Source: Streptomyces hokutonensis | Lineage (GTDB): Bacteria; Actinomycetota; Actinomycetes; Streptomycetales; Streptomycetaceae | Assembly (NCBI RefSeq): GCF_000376565.1 | Contig: NZ_BARG01000053.1 | Location: forward strand, 62,001-126,000 | Direction of reading: 5' to 3' | Length of the DNA: 64,000 nucleotides | In this document: in pieces, positions 34,513 through 43,593 of the stretch | Numbering within the stretch: the stretch's first letter is position 1 | Layout: each line of letters begins with the position of its first letter | Position numbers and translations under genes: made by a program | The notes under the pieces: generated by a model | The model's input: the letters and a program-made list of their open reading frames with translations, nothing else | What the model was told of the DNA's origin: nothing | Databases searched by the model: none

Positions 34513-35130
34513 TCAGGGCGAGTGACGCTCCCGATACCGGGACGTGAGCGGGAGCCCGGTGAACGCCTGGTGCGCTGCCGCGTCCAGCGTGTCGCGGTCG
34601 ATACCGGCCTTGGCCATGATGTCAAAGCCACGGGTGAGACTGATGACCAGGCCGCCGATGGTCATCGGGTCCGCCGACGGTTCGATGTCACCACTTCGCT
34701 GGGCCGCCTCCGCACACGCGGCGACCAAACACTGCTGGCCAAGAAGCGTGTCCCGAATGATGGGCGCGGCTTTCGCGTCCCGTGCGCCGACCTCGTGCGC
34801 GAATTGGCCGGCCATGCAGCCCTTGAGCTCGGCATCGTCCAGCACCGAGTGCGCACTGCCCACCAGGAACTCGCGGAGTCGGTCGACGGCGGACTCGTCC
34901 GGGCCCGCCAGAAACCGCTCCAGCGCAGGTAGACCCTGTTCGGCATAGGTCGTGAGCGCGCGGAGGAACAGCGGATGCTTGCCGCTGAACGACGCGTAGA
35001 GGCTCCCGCGCCCCAGACCCGTCGCGGCCGAGAGGTCGTCGAGCGTGGTCCCCGCGTACCCCGTGAGCCGGAACTGCCGCATCGCCGCGTCGAGCACGGT
35101 CTGCTCATCAAAACTCCGTGGCCTGGCCAT
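34513..35130 (-). CDS. TetR-family transcriptional regulator
   Basis: A 205-residue TetR protein. The N-terminal helix-turn-helix is MARPRSFDEQTVLDAAMRQF, then TTLDDLSAATGLGRGSLYASF (residues about 28-48), followed by a ligand domain with LKGCMAGQFAHEVGARD. ATG 35130 (MARPRSF) was chosen as the family start. It is divergent from an MDR-type reductase gene and probably represses it through the GTACAGAA repeats between them. It lies 29 bp beyond the IS3 remnant. Confidence 0.9.
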   Translation of the reverse strand: MARPRSFDEQTVLDAAMRQFRLTGYAGTTLDDLSAATGLGRGSLYASFSGKHPLFLRALTTYAEQGLPALERFLAGPDESAVDRLREFLVGSAHSVLDDAELKGCMAGQFAHEVGARDAKAAPIIRDTLLGQQCLVAACAEAAQRSGDIEPSADPMTIGGLVISLTRGFDIMAKAGIDRDTLDAAAHQAFTGLPLTSRYRERHSP

Positions 35131-35159
35131 CTGCACAGTGTAGGCCATAGTGACGAAGC

Positions 35160-35216
35160 GGTACAGAACTCGGAGCCGCCGCTACTACGGGTTATTGACG
35201 TTCCAGTACAGAATTG
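35160..35216. promoter_or_regulatory. Direct GTACAGAA repeats in the TetR/reductase divergent promoter
   Basis: GGTACAGAACT at about 35159-35169 and AGTACAGAATT at about 35206-35216 form a pair of near-identical 11-bp words between the TetR start and the reductase start at 35284. They are a candidate operator for the TetR protein. Confidence 0.4.
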
Positions 35217-35283
35217 ATTAGCTTCGACCGCAGGGCGGCCGCCGTACGCCCCTTCCTTCCCTCCCAGAACTCGTGGAGTCACC

Positions 35284-36261
35284 GTGAAAGCCGTACAGAT
35301 CACCGCGTTCGGCAGCCCTGACGACGTGCTCACCGTCACCGACCTGCCGGACCCGCCGGAGCCCGTCGGGGACGAGGTCGTCGTCGCTGTGGAGTACTCG
35401 CCAGTCAACATGCACGACCTCGCCTTCGTCGGCGGTCTCTTTTTCGAACCGCCACTGCCCGCGGTCCCCGGCAACGAAGGCGTCGGACGCGTCGTAGCCA
35501 CCGGACCGGACGTGACGGGTGTCGCGCGCGGCGACCGCGTGGTCCTGCCCCTCCTCAGCGGCGCCTGGCGCGAGTTGGTCACGGTCCCGGCCGCCGGACT
35601 CACCGCCCTGCCGGAAGGTGACGTGCGGCAGTACGCCATGCTCGCCAGCAATCCCCCGACCGCAGGGCTGATCCTGGACGAGTTCGTCCCGCTCCGGCCG
35701 GGCGACTGGGTGGCACAGAACGCGGCGAACGGCGGCGTCGGGCGCGCCCTGATCGCGTTCGCGCGGGCCCGGGGTGTACGAACCGTCAATCTCGTCCGGA
35801 GCCCCGAGGCGGTCGAGGAACTGAAGACCGCCGGCGCCGACATCGTCGTCGTCGACGGGCCGGACGCCGCCGAGGAGATCCGGTCGCTGATCGGCCAGGG
35901 CCGGGTGCGGCTCGCGGCCGCGGCGGTCGGCGGACAGGCCGCCACGACACTGCTGCGGCTTCTGGAGCCCGGCGGCACCGTGGTGGATTACGGGAGCTAC
36001 GGAATCGACGTCGATCCACAGGACGCGGTGGTCACCGACCGCGGGATCACCGTAACGAAGTTCTTCGTTGGCGCCTTCGACCGCGCGACCAAGCTCGTAC
36101 CGCTCGTCGACGAAGCGGTGTCATTGGTCCGGTTCGGCGCGCTCGCCATGCCCGTGGCAGCCGTCTACCCACTGGCCGAGGTACGCGAGGCGGCGGTACA
36201 CACACTCCGCGGCGGAAAGGTTCTCCTGCGTGTCGGTGACGCGACGACGACGCAAGCGTAA
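35284..36261 (+). CDS. MDR-family zinc-independent reductase (enoyl reductase/quinone oxidoreductase-like)
   Basis: A 325-residue medium-chain reductase. Residues 1-130 are the GroES-like domain (VEYSPVNMHDLAFVGG; PAVPGNEGVGRVVATG), without the structural zinc Cys cluster. Residues from about 140 form the Rossmann domain with NAANGGVGRALIAFARARG. This wording is closest to the MECR/2-enoyl reductase group, and NADPH-dependent reduction of an enone or enoyl thioester is likely. It is divergent from, and probably controlled by, the TetR protein at 34513. Confidence 0.88.
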   Translation: MKAVQITAFGSPDDVLTVTDLPDPPEPVGDEVVVAVEYSPVNMHDLAFVGGLFFEPPLPAVPGNEGVGRVVATGPDVTGVARGDRVVLPLLSGAWRELVTVPAAGLTALPEGDVRQYAMLASNPPTAGLILDEFVPLRPGDWVAQNAANGGVGRALIAFARARGVRTVNLVRSPEAVEELKTAGADIVVVDGPDAAEEIRSLIGQGRVRLAAAAVGGQAATTLLRLLEPGGTVVDYGSYGIDVDPQDAVVTDRGITVTKFFVGAFDRATKLVPLVDEAVSLVRFGALAMPVAAVYPLAEVREAAVHTLRGGKVLLRVGDATTTQA

Positions 36262-36523
36262 GCGGCCCGTCAGAGCGGAAGATCAGGTGGGGGAAGAGAC
36301 CACCGAGTCGGTAAGTACCGAGGGCGGTTCGACTCCGATTTCCCGAAGAAGCCCTGCTACGTCGCGGTCGAGCTGAACGCCTACCTCGGCGACTTCCTGA
36401 ATTCAGATGCCACCGAAAACCGTACTGGGCTGGTCGATCATGAAGATCGCCATGTCGGAGTCATCGCCGCTGATCAGGATCCGCAGAGATGCGTACACCT
36501 CGGAGACCTGTGCGTACGCCTCC
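36262..36523. other. Unassigned stretch before amidase remnant
   Basis: No intact gene was seen. A short open segment (SDFPKKPCYVAVELNAYLGD) is present but too short to classify. The missing first third of the amidase is not recognisable here. Confidence 0.35.
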
Positions 36524-37475
36524 GCGACGGGGGGCGGTTCGAGTGGCGGGGAGTCCACGTCGATCGCCACCGGCATGTCACCGCTCGGACTCGCGACGGA
36601 CCTGTCCATCTCGATCCGCGGGCCGGCCGCCGACACGGGTGTGGTGTCCTTCAAGCCGTCGCACGGGCGCGTCCCGATGACGGGCATCTGGCCACGGGCG
36701 CCGCGCCGTGACTGGCACGCGGGCCCGCACCATCCGCGACCTCGCCCTCGCCTACTCGCTCCTGGCAGGACCTGACGGGGCCGACGGCTACGCCACGACC
36801 CCGCCCGAGTTCGACACCGGCCTGGGCGCCGACCCCGACCGGCCTCTGCGGGTGGGCTGGCTGGTCGACTCGGGACTCGGCCCGACGGATCCGGAGATCG
36901 CGGCGACCGTACGGGAGGCCGCCGACGCCCTGCGGACGACGGGAGCCGAGGTCGACGCGGTGAGCATCCCGGCCCTTGAGCGGGACAACCCTCTCGACCT
37001 CTGGAACAAGCTGAGCCTCCTGGAGGTGAAACCCGCCTTCCAGGAGATCACCGCGGGCGATGAAGACCAGATGTTCACGTACTCCAAGTTCGTGGAAAGC
37101 CTCCCCGACACATCGATGGAGGACTACGTCCGGGCTGAACAGGGTGTCGGGCGGCTCCGGGACAGCTTCGCTGAGTACTTCCACTCGTACGACCTCCTTC
37201 TGCTCCCGGTGACGACGATCCCCACCCACGAGCACCAGCTCGGGGACTTCACCCTCAACGGCCAGACTGTGGGCGCCTTCCACGTGTCGTCGACGACCGT
37301 CCCGTTCAACCTGACGGGACTCCCGGCCCTGTCCGTGCGATTCGGCACGAGCAGCGACGGCATGCCGATCGCCGTGCAGCTGGCGAGCAAGTGGTATGCG
37401 GAGTCGACGATCTTGCACAGCGCCTCACTCCTGGAGGCCCTCAGCCCGGTCCGTGATCAACACCCCACCATCTGA
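36524..37475 (+). pseudogene. Amidase remnant, N-terminally truncated and frameshifted
   Basis: Similar along its length to the intact amidase at 44677-46083. The first frame carries GGSSGGES, then DLSISIRGPAAD and HGRVPMTGIWPRAPRRDWHA. It then breaks at about 36725, and the next frame resumes with RTIRDLALAYSLLAGPDGAD to the C-terminus VRDQHPTI. About 150 N-terminal residues, including the catalytic Lys, are missing. The break fits loss of 8 bp between GGCCCG repeats relative to the intact copy. It ends 8 bp before a strong terminator. Confidence 0.85.
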
Positions 37476-37483
37476 AACCCTCT

Positions 37484-37539
37484 CCGCACGGCGAGCCCCC
37501 ACCGCTCAGTGTCACGAGCGACGGGGGCTCGCCGTGCGG
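37484..37539. terminator. Strong stem-loop terminator
   Basis: A perfect 17-bp inverted repeat, CCGCACGGCGAGCCCCC (37484-37500) and its complement (37523-37539), with a 22-nt loop follows directly after the amidase remnant stop. Confidence 0.8.
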
Positions 37540-37697
37540 ACACTTGACCGGCTTTACGCGGACACGTTGATGACGCGGTCGAGTCGTAGGTGGTCCTGCG
37601 CGTCCTAGGAACGCAAGGGAACCTCTCGGCGTGGTTCCAGGCGCCTCCACCCGGTTTGCTTCAAACCACCAGGCTTGCGGAGAGTTCGCCGGTCGCC

Positions 37698-38873
37698 GTG
37701 AAAGGTAAGTCACCGCATGAAAATACGTCCTTTCGTAGCGTAACCAGCCCCGACCAGCTGGTAGACCTCCGCGAGCGACTGGACAGAACGCGGTTCGCAC
37801 CGGCGTTGTCCGGTTCGGATTGGAAACACGGAACGCCGCCCGGGTATCTCTCCGAACTCGTGGAATATTGGCGTACTCGGTTCGACTGGATAGCCGCCGA
37901 GGAACGACTCAACGCGTTGCCCCAGTTCCTTGCCGAGATCGACGGCAACACGGTGCACTTCGTGCACGCCAGGGGCGTCGGGCCGCGCCCCTTCCCATTG
38001 CTGTTCTCGCACGGCTGGCCGGGATCGTTCTGGGAGGTGCACAAGATCATCGGCCCGCTGACCGACCCCGCCGCGCACGGCGGAGACCCCGCGGACGCCT
38101 TCGACCTGGTCGCGCCAAGCCTGCCCGGTTACGGCTTCTCGCCGCATCCCGGCACACCGGGGCTGAGCCTGGGACCCGTGGCAAACCTCTTCGACAAGCT
38201 CATGACCGGGGCAGTCGGATACTCGAACTACGGCGCGCAGGGCGGTGACTGGGGCGCACAGATCATCAGCCGACTCGCCCGCGAACACGGCGACAGCGTG
38301 GCTGGCATCCACCTGAACCTACTCGGGGAGATGCCTGTGCTTGACGAGAACTCGCCGCCGCTCACACCCCGTGAGCAGACGTTTCAGGCGGAAGTGCAGA
38401 AGTGGCTCGCGGAGGAAAGCGGATACAGCCAGATCCAGGGCACCCGCCCGTCAACTCTCGCCTCAGGACTGTCCGACTCGCCCGCCGGGCTGGCCGCGTG
38501 GATCGTGGAGAAGTTCCGCGCCTGGAGCGACTGCGACGGTGACGTCGAGTCCGTGTTCAGCAAGGACGAGATACTGACCAACGTCACGCTCTACTGGCTC
38601 ACCAACTCTATTGCTACCTCCGCACGCCTCTACTACGAGGCCTTGCACGCCGAGGGCATGATGAGCATGCTCGATCCCGGGTACGTCGCGACTCCGACCG
38701 CGTACGCCTCTTTCGCCAAGGAGATCGTCTCGCCCCCCGAGGAATGGGTACGGCGCTGCTACAACGTCACCCAGTTCACCGAGTACAAGCAAGGCGGCCA
38801 TTTCGCGGCGCTGGAGAGGCCGGAGGAGCTGGTCGGCGACATCCGCGCATTCTTCCGGCCGCTGCGCGGCTGA
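37698..38873 (+). CDS. Epoxide hydrolase (alpha/beta hydrolase, EHN domain)
   Basis: About 391 residues from GTG 37698. An N-terminal EHN-type segment (LVDLRERLDRTRF near 21) is followed by an alpha/beta hydrolase with oxyanion motif HGWPG (105-109), nucleophile Asp184 in GGDWGAQ, and the C-terminal His in KQGGHFAALE. It should open an epoxide to a diol. The start is doubtful: ATG 37717 begins MKIRPF, the usual family start, but stops after eight codons in its own frame. One missing base there would join it to the long frame. A shorter or poorly expressed protein is possible. Confidence 0.8.
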   Translation: MKGKSPHENTSFRSVTSPDQLVDLRERLDRTRFAPALSGSDWKHGTPPGYLSELVEYWRTRFDWIAAEERLNALPQFLAEIDGNTVHFVHARGVGPRPFPLLFSHGWPGSFWEVHKIIGPLTDPAAHGGDPADAFDLVAPSLPGYGFSPHPGTPGLSLGPVANLFDKLMTGAVGYSNYGAQGGDWGAQIISRLAREHGDSVAGIHLNLLGEMPVLDENSPPLTPREQTFQAEVQKWLAEESGYSQIQGTRPSTLASGLSDSPAGLAAWIVEKFRAWSDCDGDVESVFSKDEILTNVTLYWLTNSIATSARLYYEALHAEGMMSMLDPGYVATPTAYASFAKEIVSPPEEWVRRCYNVTQFTEYKQGGHFAALERPEELVGDIRAFFRPLRG

Positions 38874-38960
38874 CCCAAGAGGGACCGTCGAACCGGGGCT
38901 GGTGCAGGCGACGATGAGGCTCTGGGGCCGGCGGTCCGCCGGAACCGGGGCACAGACAGC

Positions 38961-39245
38961 ATGACACCCCGCCCAGCTCTCCCCCCGACCTTGTGGAACG
39001 ACGTCGCGGCCCTCACCACCAAAGACGGAAAGCAGCTTCCCACCTTCATCATCGGTAAGGAACTCAACGTTGTGTGTCACGACTACCAGTACGGCGGCCG
39101 GATCGGCAACTTTCCCGACATTGCCCAGCAGATAGCCAAGCGGAGCTATCGAGTCACGCTCCCGAAGTCCCGGGGGTGCGTCGTCTCGAAGGCTGCGGAC
39201 ACCTCCAGCCCTCCCGGCAAGCAGGCTCTGCCTTCGACAAACTGA
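38961..39245 (+). CDS. Hypothetical protein, 94 aa
   Basis: Not recognised. The frame begins MTPRPALPPTLWNDVAALTT and contains the plausible folded stretch FIIGKELNVVCHDYQYGGRI, but ends in low-complexity sequence. It may be a fragment of a larger decayed gene, given the pseudogene-rich surroundings. No ribosome binding site or operon partner supports it strongly. Confidence 0.3.
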   Translation: MTPRPALPPTLWNDVAALTTKDGKQLPTFIIGKELNVVCHDYQYGGRIGNFPDIAQQIAKRSYRVTLPKSRGCVVSKAADTSSPPGKQALPSTN

Positions 39246-39594
39246 ACTCTCAAGACCAAGTCGGACAAGGCGGCAGACAAGCGGCGCGCCAAGTTCACTT
39301 CGTCGTAGGCACCATCACGGGTGCCCCGCGGGCGCGGCAGGCGCACCGCTTCGGAGCTGCCAGCGGGGCGTCCACTTTCCCCCGCCACTGGAGCCCTGTC
39401 TTCGATTCAGTGAATGAACTCACCGTGCTACGGCGAGTCTCCCAGGAGAGTTCGTTAAGGGAACTCATGGTGCATGTAGTCGTTGAGTCCGTCGGCGGCC
39501 GTACGACGGCACCCAGAACCGAGCCGGAGCCGTTGTCCGCTCATCTGCTGGCCGAACGCCACCTGTGCGGTGGTCGGTCCCGATTGGACACACC
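39246..39594. other. Unassigned stretch with short inverted repeat
   Basis: No gene was found. GAGTTC (39448-39453) and GAACTC (39461-39466) form a small palindrome upstream of the alcohol dehydrogenase remnant and may be an old operator. Confidence 0.35.
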
Positions 39595-39963
39595 ATGACC
39601 GAGACACGGGCCGCGCTCTTCCGTCATATCGGGCCCCCCCTTTCGATGGAGACGATCATTCTTGATCCCCCCGACCCGACCGAAGTGCAGGTGCAGGTCA
39701 GAGCCGTTGGCCTATGCCACACCGAACTGCACGTACAGCGAGGCGTCCTGGAGCTCACCGGCGGCCTGGGAGTCGACCACTCCTTCGTCTGTGCCGGCCC
39801 GGTCGCGATGACCGGTCCGGCCCTGCGCTCCACCATCACCGGCGGAGGCGTCGTGGTCACCGGCGCGGCACCAGCCGACGCCAGCGCGATCGAAATCCCT
39901 CCCGCCGACCTCCTCGGCCGCCGTAAGAGCCTAATGGGTTCGGTATTCGGCTCCTTCAGCTAA
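39595..39963 (+). pseudogene. Zinc alcohol dehydrogenase remnant with internal deletion
   Basis: The 122-residue frame keeps the N-terminus of a zinc-type alcohol dehydrogenase (VQVQVRAVGLCHTELHVQRG, with the catalytic-zinc Cys). It then jumps to the late Rossmann/C-terminal region (GGLGVDHSFVCAG; LRSTITGGGVVVTGA; LLGRRKSLMGSVFGS). Roughly 200 central residues, including the GxGxxG fold and structural zinc site, are missing. The 3' end abuts the IS5-family element at 39964, whose target duplication TAA supplies the stop. Non-functional. Confidence 0.85.
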
Positions 39964-41001
39964 CGAGTTGGTGCGTGATAGCGGGTGAGGCGTGTTTGGC
40001 CTGGTCGTGGCCTGTTTTCAGATGGTGATGGTGCGGTCGGAGACGAGGCCGGCGATGGCACGGTAGGTGTCGGGCAGTCGGTCGCGGCGGTGGGTCCAGC
40101 GCGTCAGTTGCTTCCAGCGTTTGTGGTCGGCGAGGGCATGTTCGACGGTGATGCGGTCGGAGGAGTGCCAGTGACGGTCGCGCTCCCACTGCTCAACCCT
40201 GCTGGGCGGTGCTCCGGGCCGCGGCTTTCTCGGTGGGGTGATTGCCTGCCCGCGGTGGTCGCGGCTCAGGCCGAGGCAGCCGTCGTCCAGCAGGACCTCG
40301 ACGTCGGGAAAGTGCTGGAAGCAGATGGCGATGCCCTCGTTGCGTGCGGCCGTCGCGTCGTGCATACGACCAGGTCGCAGGGCATCGGTCCCTAACGTGC
40401 GGCCCCGCCAGTCCGCGATGACGGTGGCCTTCATCGTGTTCTGTTTCTTCCTGCCCGAGACGAACGCGCGCCGGCCACCACGGCCGGCCGGTGGTCGGCG
40501 GACCTGGATCTCGGTGGCGTCCAGCCGCAGCTCGATTCCTTCGGCCTGGGCATAGGCGAACACATCCGTCAGCGTGCGCAATCGCAGGCCGGGACGGTCG
40601 GGGACCGCGCACCCCCGCTCGGCCAGGAGCACGCGTACTTCTGCGATCGCGCGGGTGATGGTGGAGCGGTCGACGCCGAACAGCAGGCCGAGCACCGAAT
40701 GCGGTAAGTCATGCCGCAGATGGATCAGCGCGGCCACCAAACGGTCGACGAACACCAGCTGGTGACGGGCCCCGGACCAGCAGCCCGCCTCCTGGCCCCG
40801 CCCCGTGCAGCATGACGGCGGCCTTCAAGGCCAGCCTGCCACGGCAGCGCCAACTCCTCGATCAGACAGAAAAGATGACGCTGAGAGATGCCCGTGAACA
40901 GCTGATGCGCCAGCACCGCCCGATTGACCATGATCGCCACAATCGGATCATGCCACCAGCCGGACACGACGCCTCACCCGCTATCACGCACCAACTCGTA
41001 A
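39961..41001. mobile_element. IS5-family (ISL2/IS427-like) insertion sequence with TAA target duplication
   Basis: The 1035-bp element spans 39964-40998. It is bounded by perfect inverted repeats of about 30 bp (beginning CGAGTTGGTGCGTGATAGCG at 39964 and ending with its complement at 40998). TAA flanks both sides (39961-39963 and 40999-41001), consistent with T-N-A targeting by this group. It encodes a two-frame DDE transposase on the minus strand. The exact ends and clean duplication indicate recent insertion. Confidence 0.92.
40018..40967 (-). CDS. IS5-family DDE transposase, two overlapping frames
   Basis: Frame 1 (40967 down to about 40780) starts MSGWWHDPIVAIMVNRAVLA and contains ISQRHLFCLIEELALPWQAG. 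Frame 2 (to 40018) continues with HQLVFVDRLVAALIHLRHDL, the helix-turn-helix SVLGLLFGVDRSTITRAI, and the catalytic residues LRLDATEIQV, VEVLLDDGCLG and TVEHALADHKRWK. The frames overlap around a GGGGCCC run near 40773-40779. Such elements often use programmed frameshifting to make one protein, which is likely here. Confidence 0.85.
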
Positions 41002-41370
41002 GCCGTCGCTGACCTTCCACAGCCCGGTCCTACGTAAAAGTGTGTCCCCGGAGCCCCTGCCGAGCAGGGTGCTCGGACACGCGACCTTGATCTACGGCAC
41101 CAGGCAGCGGAACGATCTCGGACTGAATAGCGACAACAAGCGCACGGCCTTCTTCACTGGTGACATCATGGGGCGACCGGTCAGGATCGCATCCGTCCTC
41201 CGCTTTGACGCCGGCGAACTGGCCTAGATCAAGTTCTGCGCGCGCCCCTCGTCCGCCTCACTGGCGGTGTAGTCCCGCGTCAAGGCACGGTTGGGTGCGG
41301 AACTGGCGACGCGTACTTTTGGACGGCGCAGCCGGACTACGACTCGTACGCTGCGTCAGAGGTCCCAGGG
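41002..41370. other. Unassigned stretch after IS
   Basis: No convincing gene was seen. A short frame at 41042-41227 ends with TAFFTGDIMGRPVRIASVLR, vaguely like a metallo-beta-lactamase fragment, but it is too short to classify. Confidence 0.3.
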
Positions 41371-42276
41371 TCAGAGATCTGAACGGCTGCTCTGAGGGCG
41401 GCCGCTGTCCCGGGACGGTTCGGTCCGGTCGGCCTGCGAACCGGTGGCCCACGACGACAAAATCGTCAGCGCCTCGTCTGACGGCGATCCGGGGTCGGCG
41501 AGAAAGGTGAACAGAGCCTGGTCGGGATCGTCAGGAAAGGTCAGTGCCTCCGTGCGCAGCGTCAGCTCGCCCACGACGGGGTGGTGGAGAACCTTCGTGT
41601 CGTGACCGAACTGGACGACTTTCTGTACGGCCCACCACCGGCGGAAGGGCTCACTCTTCATAGACAGTTCGCCCACGAGTTCCGCGGTGCGTGCGTCGTC
41701 GGGGTGACGGGCGGCGTCCATCCGCAGCGTCCCGACGAACACGGAGGCGACCTGTTCCCAGCTCTCCCCGAACAGAAACTGGGCCGCTTCGTCGAGCATG
41801 ATCCAACGTACGGCGTTACGGTCTCTGGCCGGCATCGAGTTGAAGTCTGCGAGGAGCATACGGGCCATCCGGTTGGTGGCCAGCACGTCCGTTCGGCGCC
41901 CCAGTACGAAAGCGGGGATGTCCGTCAGGCGGGCCAGCAGGGAGTGCACCCCGGGCCGTACCTTCTGCACCGTCCGCTGGGTACGGCGCCGGCTCGGCGC
42001 GTGCCCGCGCGCGACCGCGTTCAGATAGCTGCGCTCGGCGGCATCGAGCTGTAGTGCGTTCGCCAGCGCGTTCAGGACTGACTCTGACGGGGTGATCGGC
42101 CTGCCCTGTTCCAGTCGCGTGTAGTAATCCACGCTGACACCCGCCAGAGCGGCCAGTTCCTCCCGCCGCAACCCGGGCACCCGGCGCGGGGACGCATCGT
42201 GGATGCCCAGGCTCTGCGGGTCCATCGCCGCCCGCCGGGCACGCAGGAAATCGCTGAGCTTCTCGTTCCGCTCCAT
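41371..42276 (-). CDS. XRE-family regulator with MmyB-like ligand domain (copy A)
   Basis: A 301-residue regulator. Helix-turn-helix at about 30-65 (VPGLRREELAALAGVSVDYY, TRLEQGR), then a PAS-like MmyB/MLTR ligand domain (TDIPAFVLGRRTDVLATNRM; RTAELVGELSMKSEPFRRWW; HHPVVGELTLRTEAL). ATG 42276 was chosen as the family start; the long upstream extension is not conserved. It is a tandem paralogue of the gene at 42560 on the same strand. Such regulators in streptomycetes usually control a neighbouring SDR or oxidoreductase; the SDR at 43594 fits. Confidence 0.9.
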   Translation of the reverse strand: MERNEKLSDFLRARRAAMDPQSLGIHDASPRRVPGLRREELAALAGVSVDYYTRLEQGRPITPSESVLNALANALQLDAAERSYLNAVARGHAPSRRRTQRTVQKVRPGVHSLLARLTDIPAFVLGRRTDVLATNRMARMLLADFNSMPARDRNAVRWIMLDEAAQFLFGESWEQVASVFVGTLRMDAARHPDDARTAELVGELSMKSEPFRRWWAVQKVVQFGHDTKVLHHPVVGELTLRTEALTFPDDPDQALFTFLADPGSPSDEALTILSSWATGSQADRTEPSRDSGRPQSSRSDL

Positions 42277-42559
42277 GGGTTCATCCTCGCGCGGTTCGGT
42301 TGCCGATGCTGCCCGCAGGGTGGCTCTCCGAGTCCCAGGAAGCAGGGGGCCAGCTCCGCCCTCCCCACCGGCCCGCGTCGGCGGTTCGCTTAGCAGGCCG
42401 TGTCTGGTTGCGGTGCGGAGGTTCATCTTGGCAAACGTGCTCGACTGCAAGACTGCTGATCGTTGCCTCTGGCCGGCTTCCGGCACGGCAACGGGTACCA
42501 CCGGGGGTGAGATCCTGCTGGTCAACACCGAGGCCTGGGTCTGCGTGATGGATCGAACG

Positions 42560-43420
42560 CTAGCCGACGTCCATGGAAGGCGCTGACGGGCTCGACCAGC
42601 TCGTCAGCATGCGGAGCGCATGCTCGGAAGACGTACCGGGCTTGGCGAGATAGACGAACAGCGCCTGGTCCGGTTCGCCGGGGAAGGTGACGACTTCGGA
42701 CTCCAATGTCAGGTCGCCGACGATCGGATGGTGCAGACGCTTCGGGCCATGGGCGAACTCGACCACCTTCTGTTCGGCCCACCACTTGCGAAAGTGCTCG
42801 CTCTTGATCGACAGCTCACCGACGAGCTCGGTGGTCTTGGGATCGTCGGGATAGCGGGCCGCGTCCATCCGGAGCGCCCCTACCAGCTCGGCGACGATCC
42901 GTTCCCAGTCCGCCCACAGGGATCGCGCCGCCTCGTCGAGCACCACCCAGGGCGCGGCATTGCGGTGCTTGGCCGGCATGGCCGGAAAGTCTGCGAGAAG
43001 CGCCCGTGCCGCCCGGTTGGCCGCGAGGACGTCGGTACGGCGGCCGAGGACGTAGGCAGGCACATCCCCGAGCTGCTCGATGAGCGCGAAGACTCCCGGC
43101 CTCAGCACCTGGGCGGACCGACTGCCACGTGTGCGGGCAGGGCGCGGACGAACGGCGACGGTTTGCAAGTAGTTCCGTTCAGCCCGGCCAAGCTGTAGCG
43201 CGCCGGCGATCGCGTCCAGTACGGCATCAGACGGCTCGATCGGGCGTCCCTGCTCCAGCCGCGTGTAGTAGTCCACGCTCACGCCCGCCAGCCGGGCGAG
43301 CTCCTCGCGCCGGAGACCGGGAACACGCCGCTTTTGCTCGTCCATGATTCCCAGTGCGACCGGATCGAGCGCCGCGCGCCGAGCGCGCAGGAAGTCTCCC
43401 AACTCCTCGTTGCGGGTCAT
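42560..43420 (-). CDS. XRE-family regulator with MmyB-like ligand domain (copy B)
   Basis: A 286-residue paralogue of copy A with the same layout: helix-turn-helix VPGLRREELARLAGVSVDYY at about 33-52, then the ligand domain (GDVPAYVLGRRTDVLAANRA; TTELVGELSIKSEHFRKWW; HHPIVGDLTLESEVV). The start ATG 43420 is 173 bp from the divergent SDR start. It is the likelier direct regulator of that SDR. The two copies differ enough to suggest an old duplication or separate acquisition. Confidence 0.92.
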   Translation of the reverse strand: MTRNEELGDFLRARRAALDPVALGIMDEQKRRVPGLRREELARLAGVSVDYYTRLEQGRPIEPSDAVLDAIAGALQLGRAERNYLQTVAVRPRPARTRGSRSAQVLRPGVFALIEQLGDVPAYVLGRRTDVLAANRAARALLADFPAMPAKHRNAAPWVVLDEAARSLWADWERIVAELVGALRMDAARYPDDPKTTELVGELSIKSEHFRKWWAEQKVVEFAHGPKRLHHPIVGDLTLESEVVTFPGEPDQALFVYLAKPGTSSEHALRMLTSWSSPSAPSMDVG

Positions 43421-43593
43421 GGGAACATCCTCCTCCGGTGTACGGGGCGGATCCGGCGGCTGCCTGGCCCTGCCGGTCCTAGGCAGCGCGACCCCAGGAC
43501 CCGAAGGGCTTGCTCCGAGGCCCCGGCGGTCTCTTCCGATGGCTTGACTGGTGCCACTGGCAGCAACACAACCATCACAAGGGAGACCCTCAC

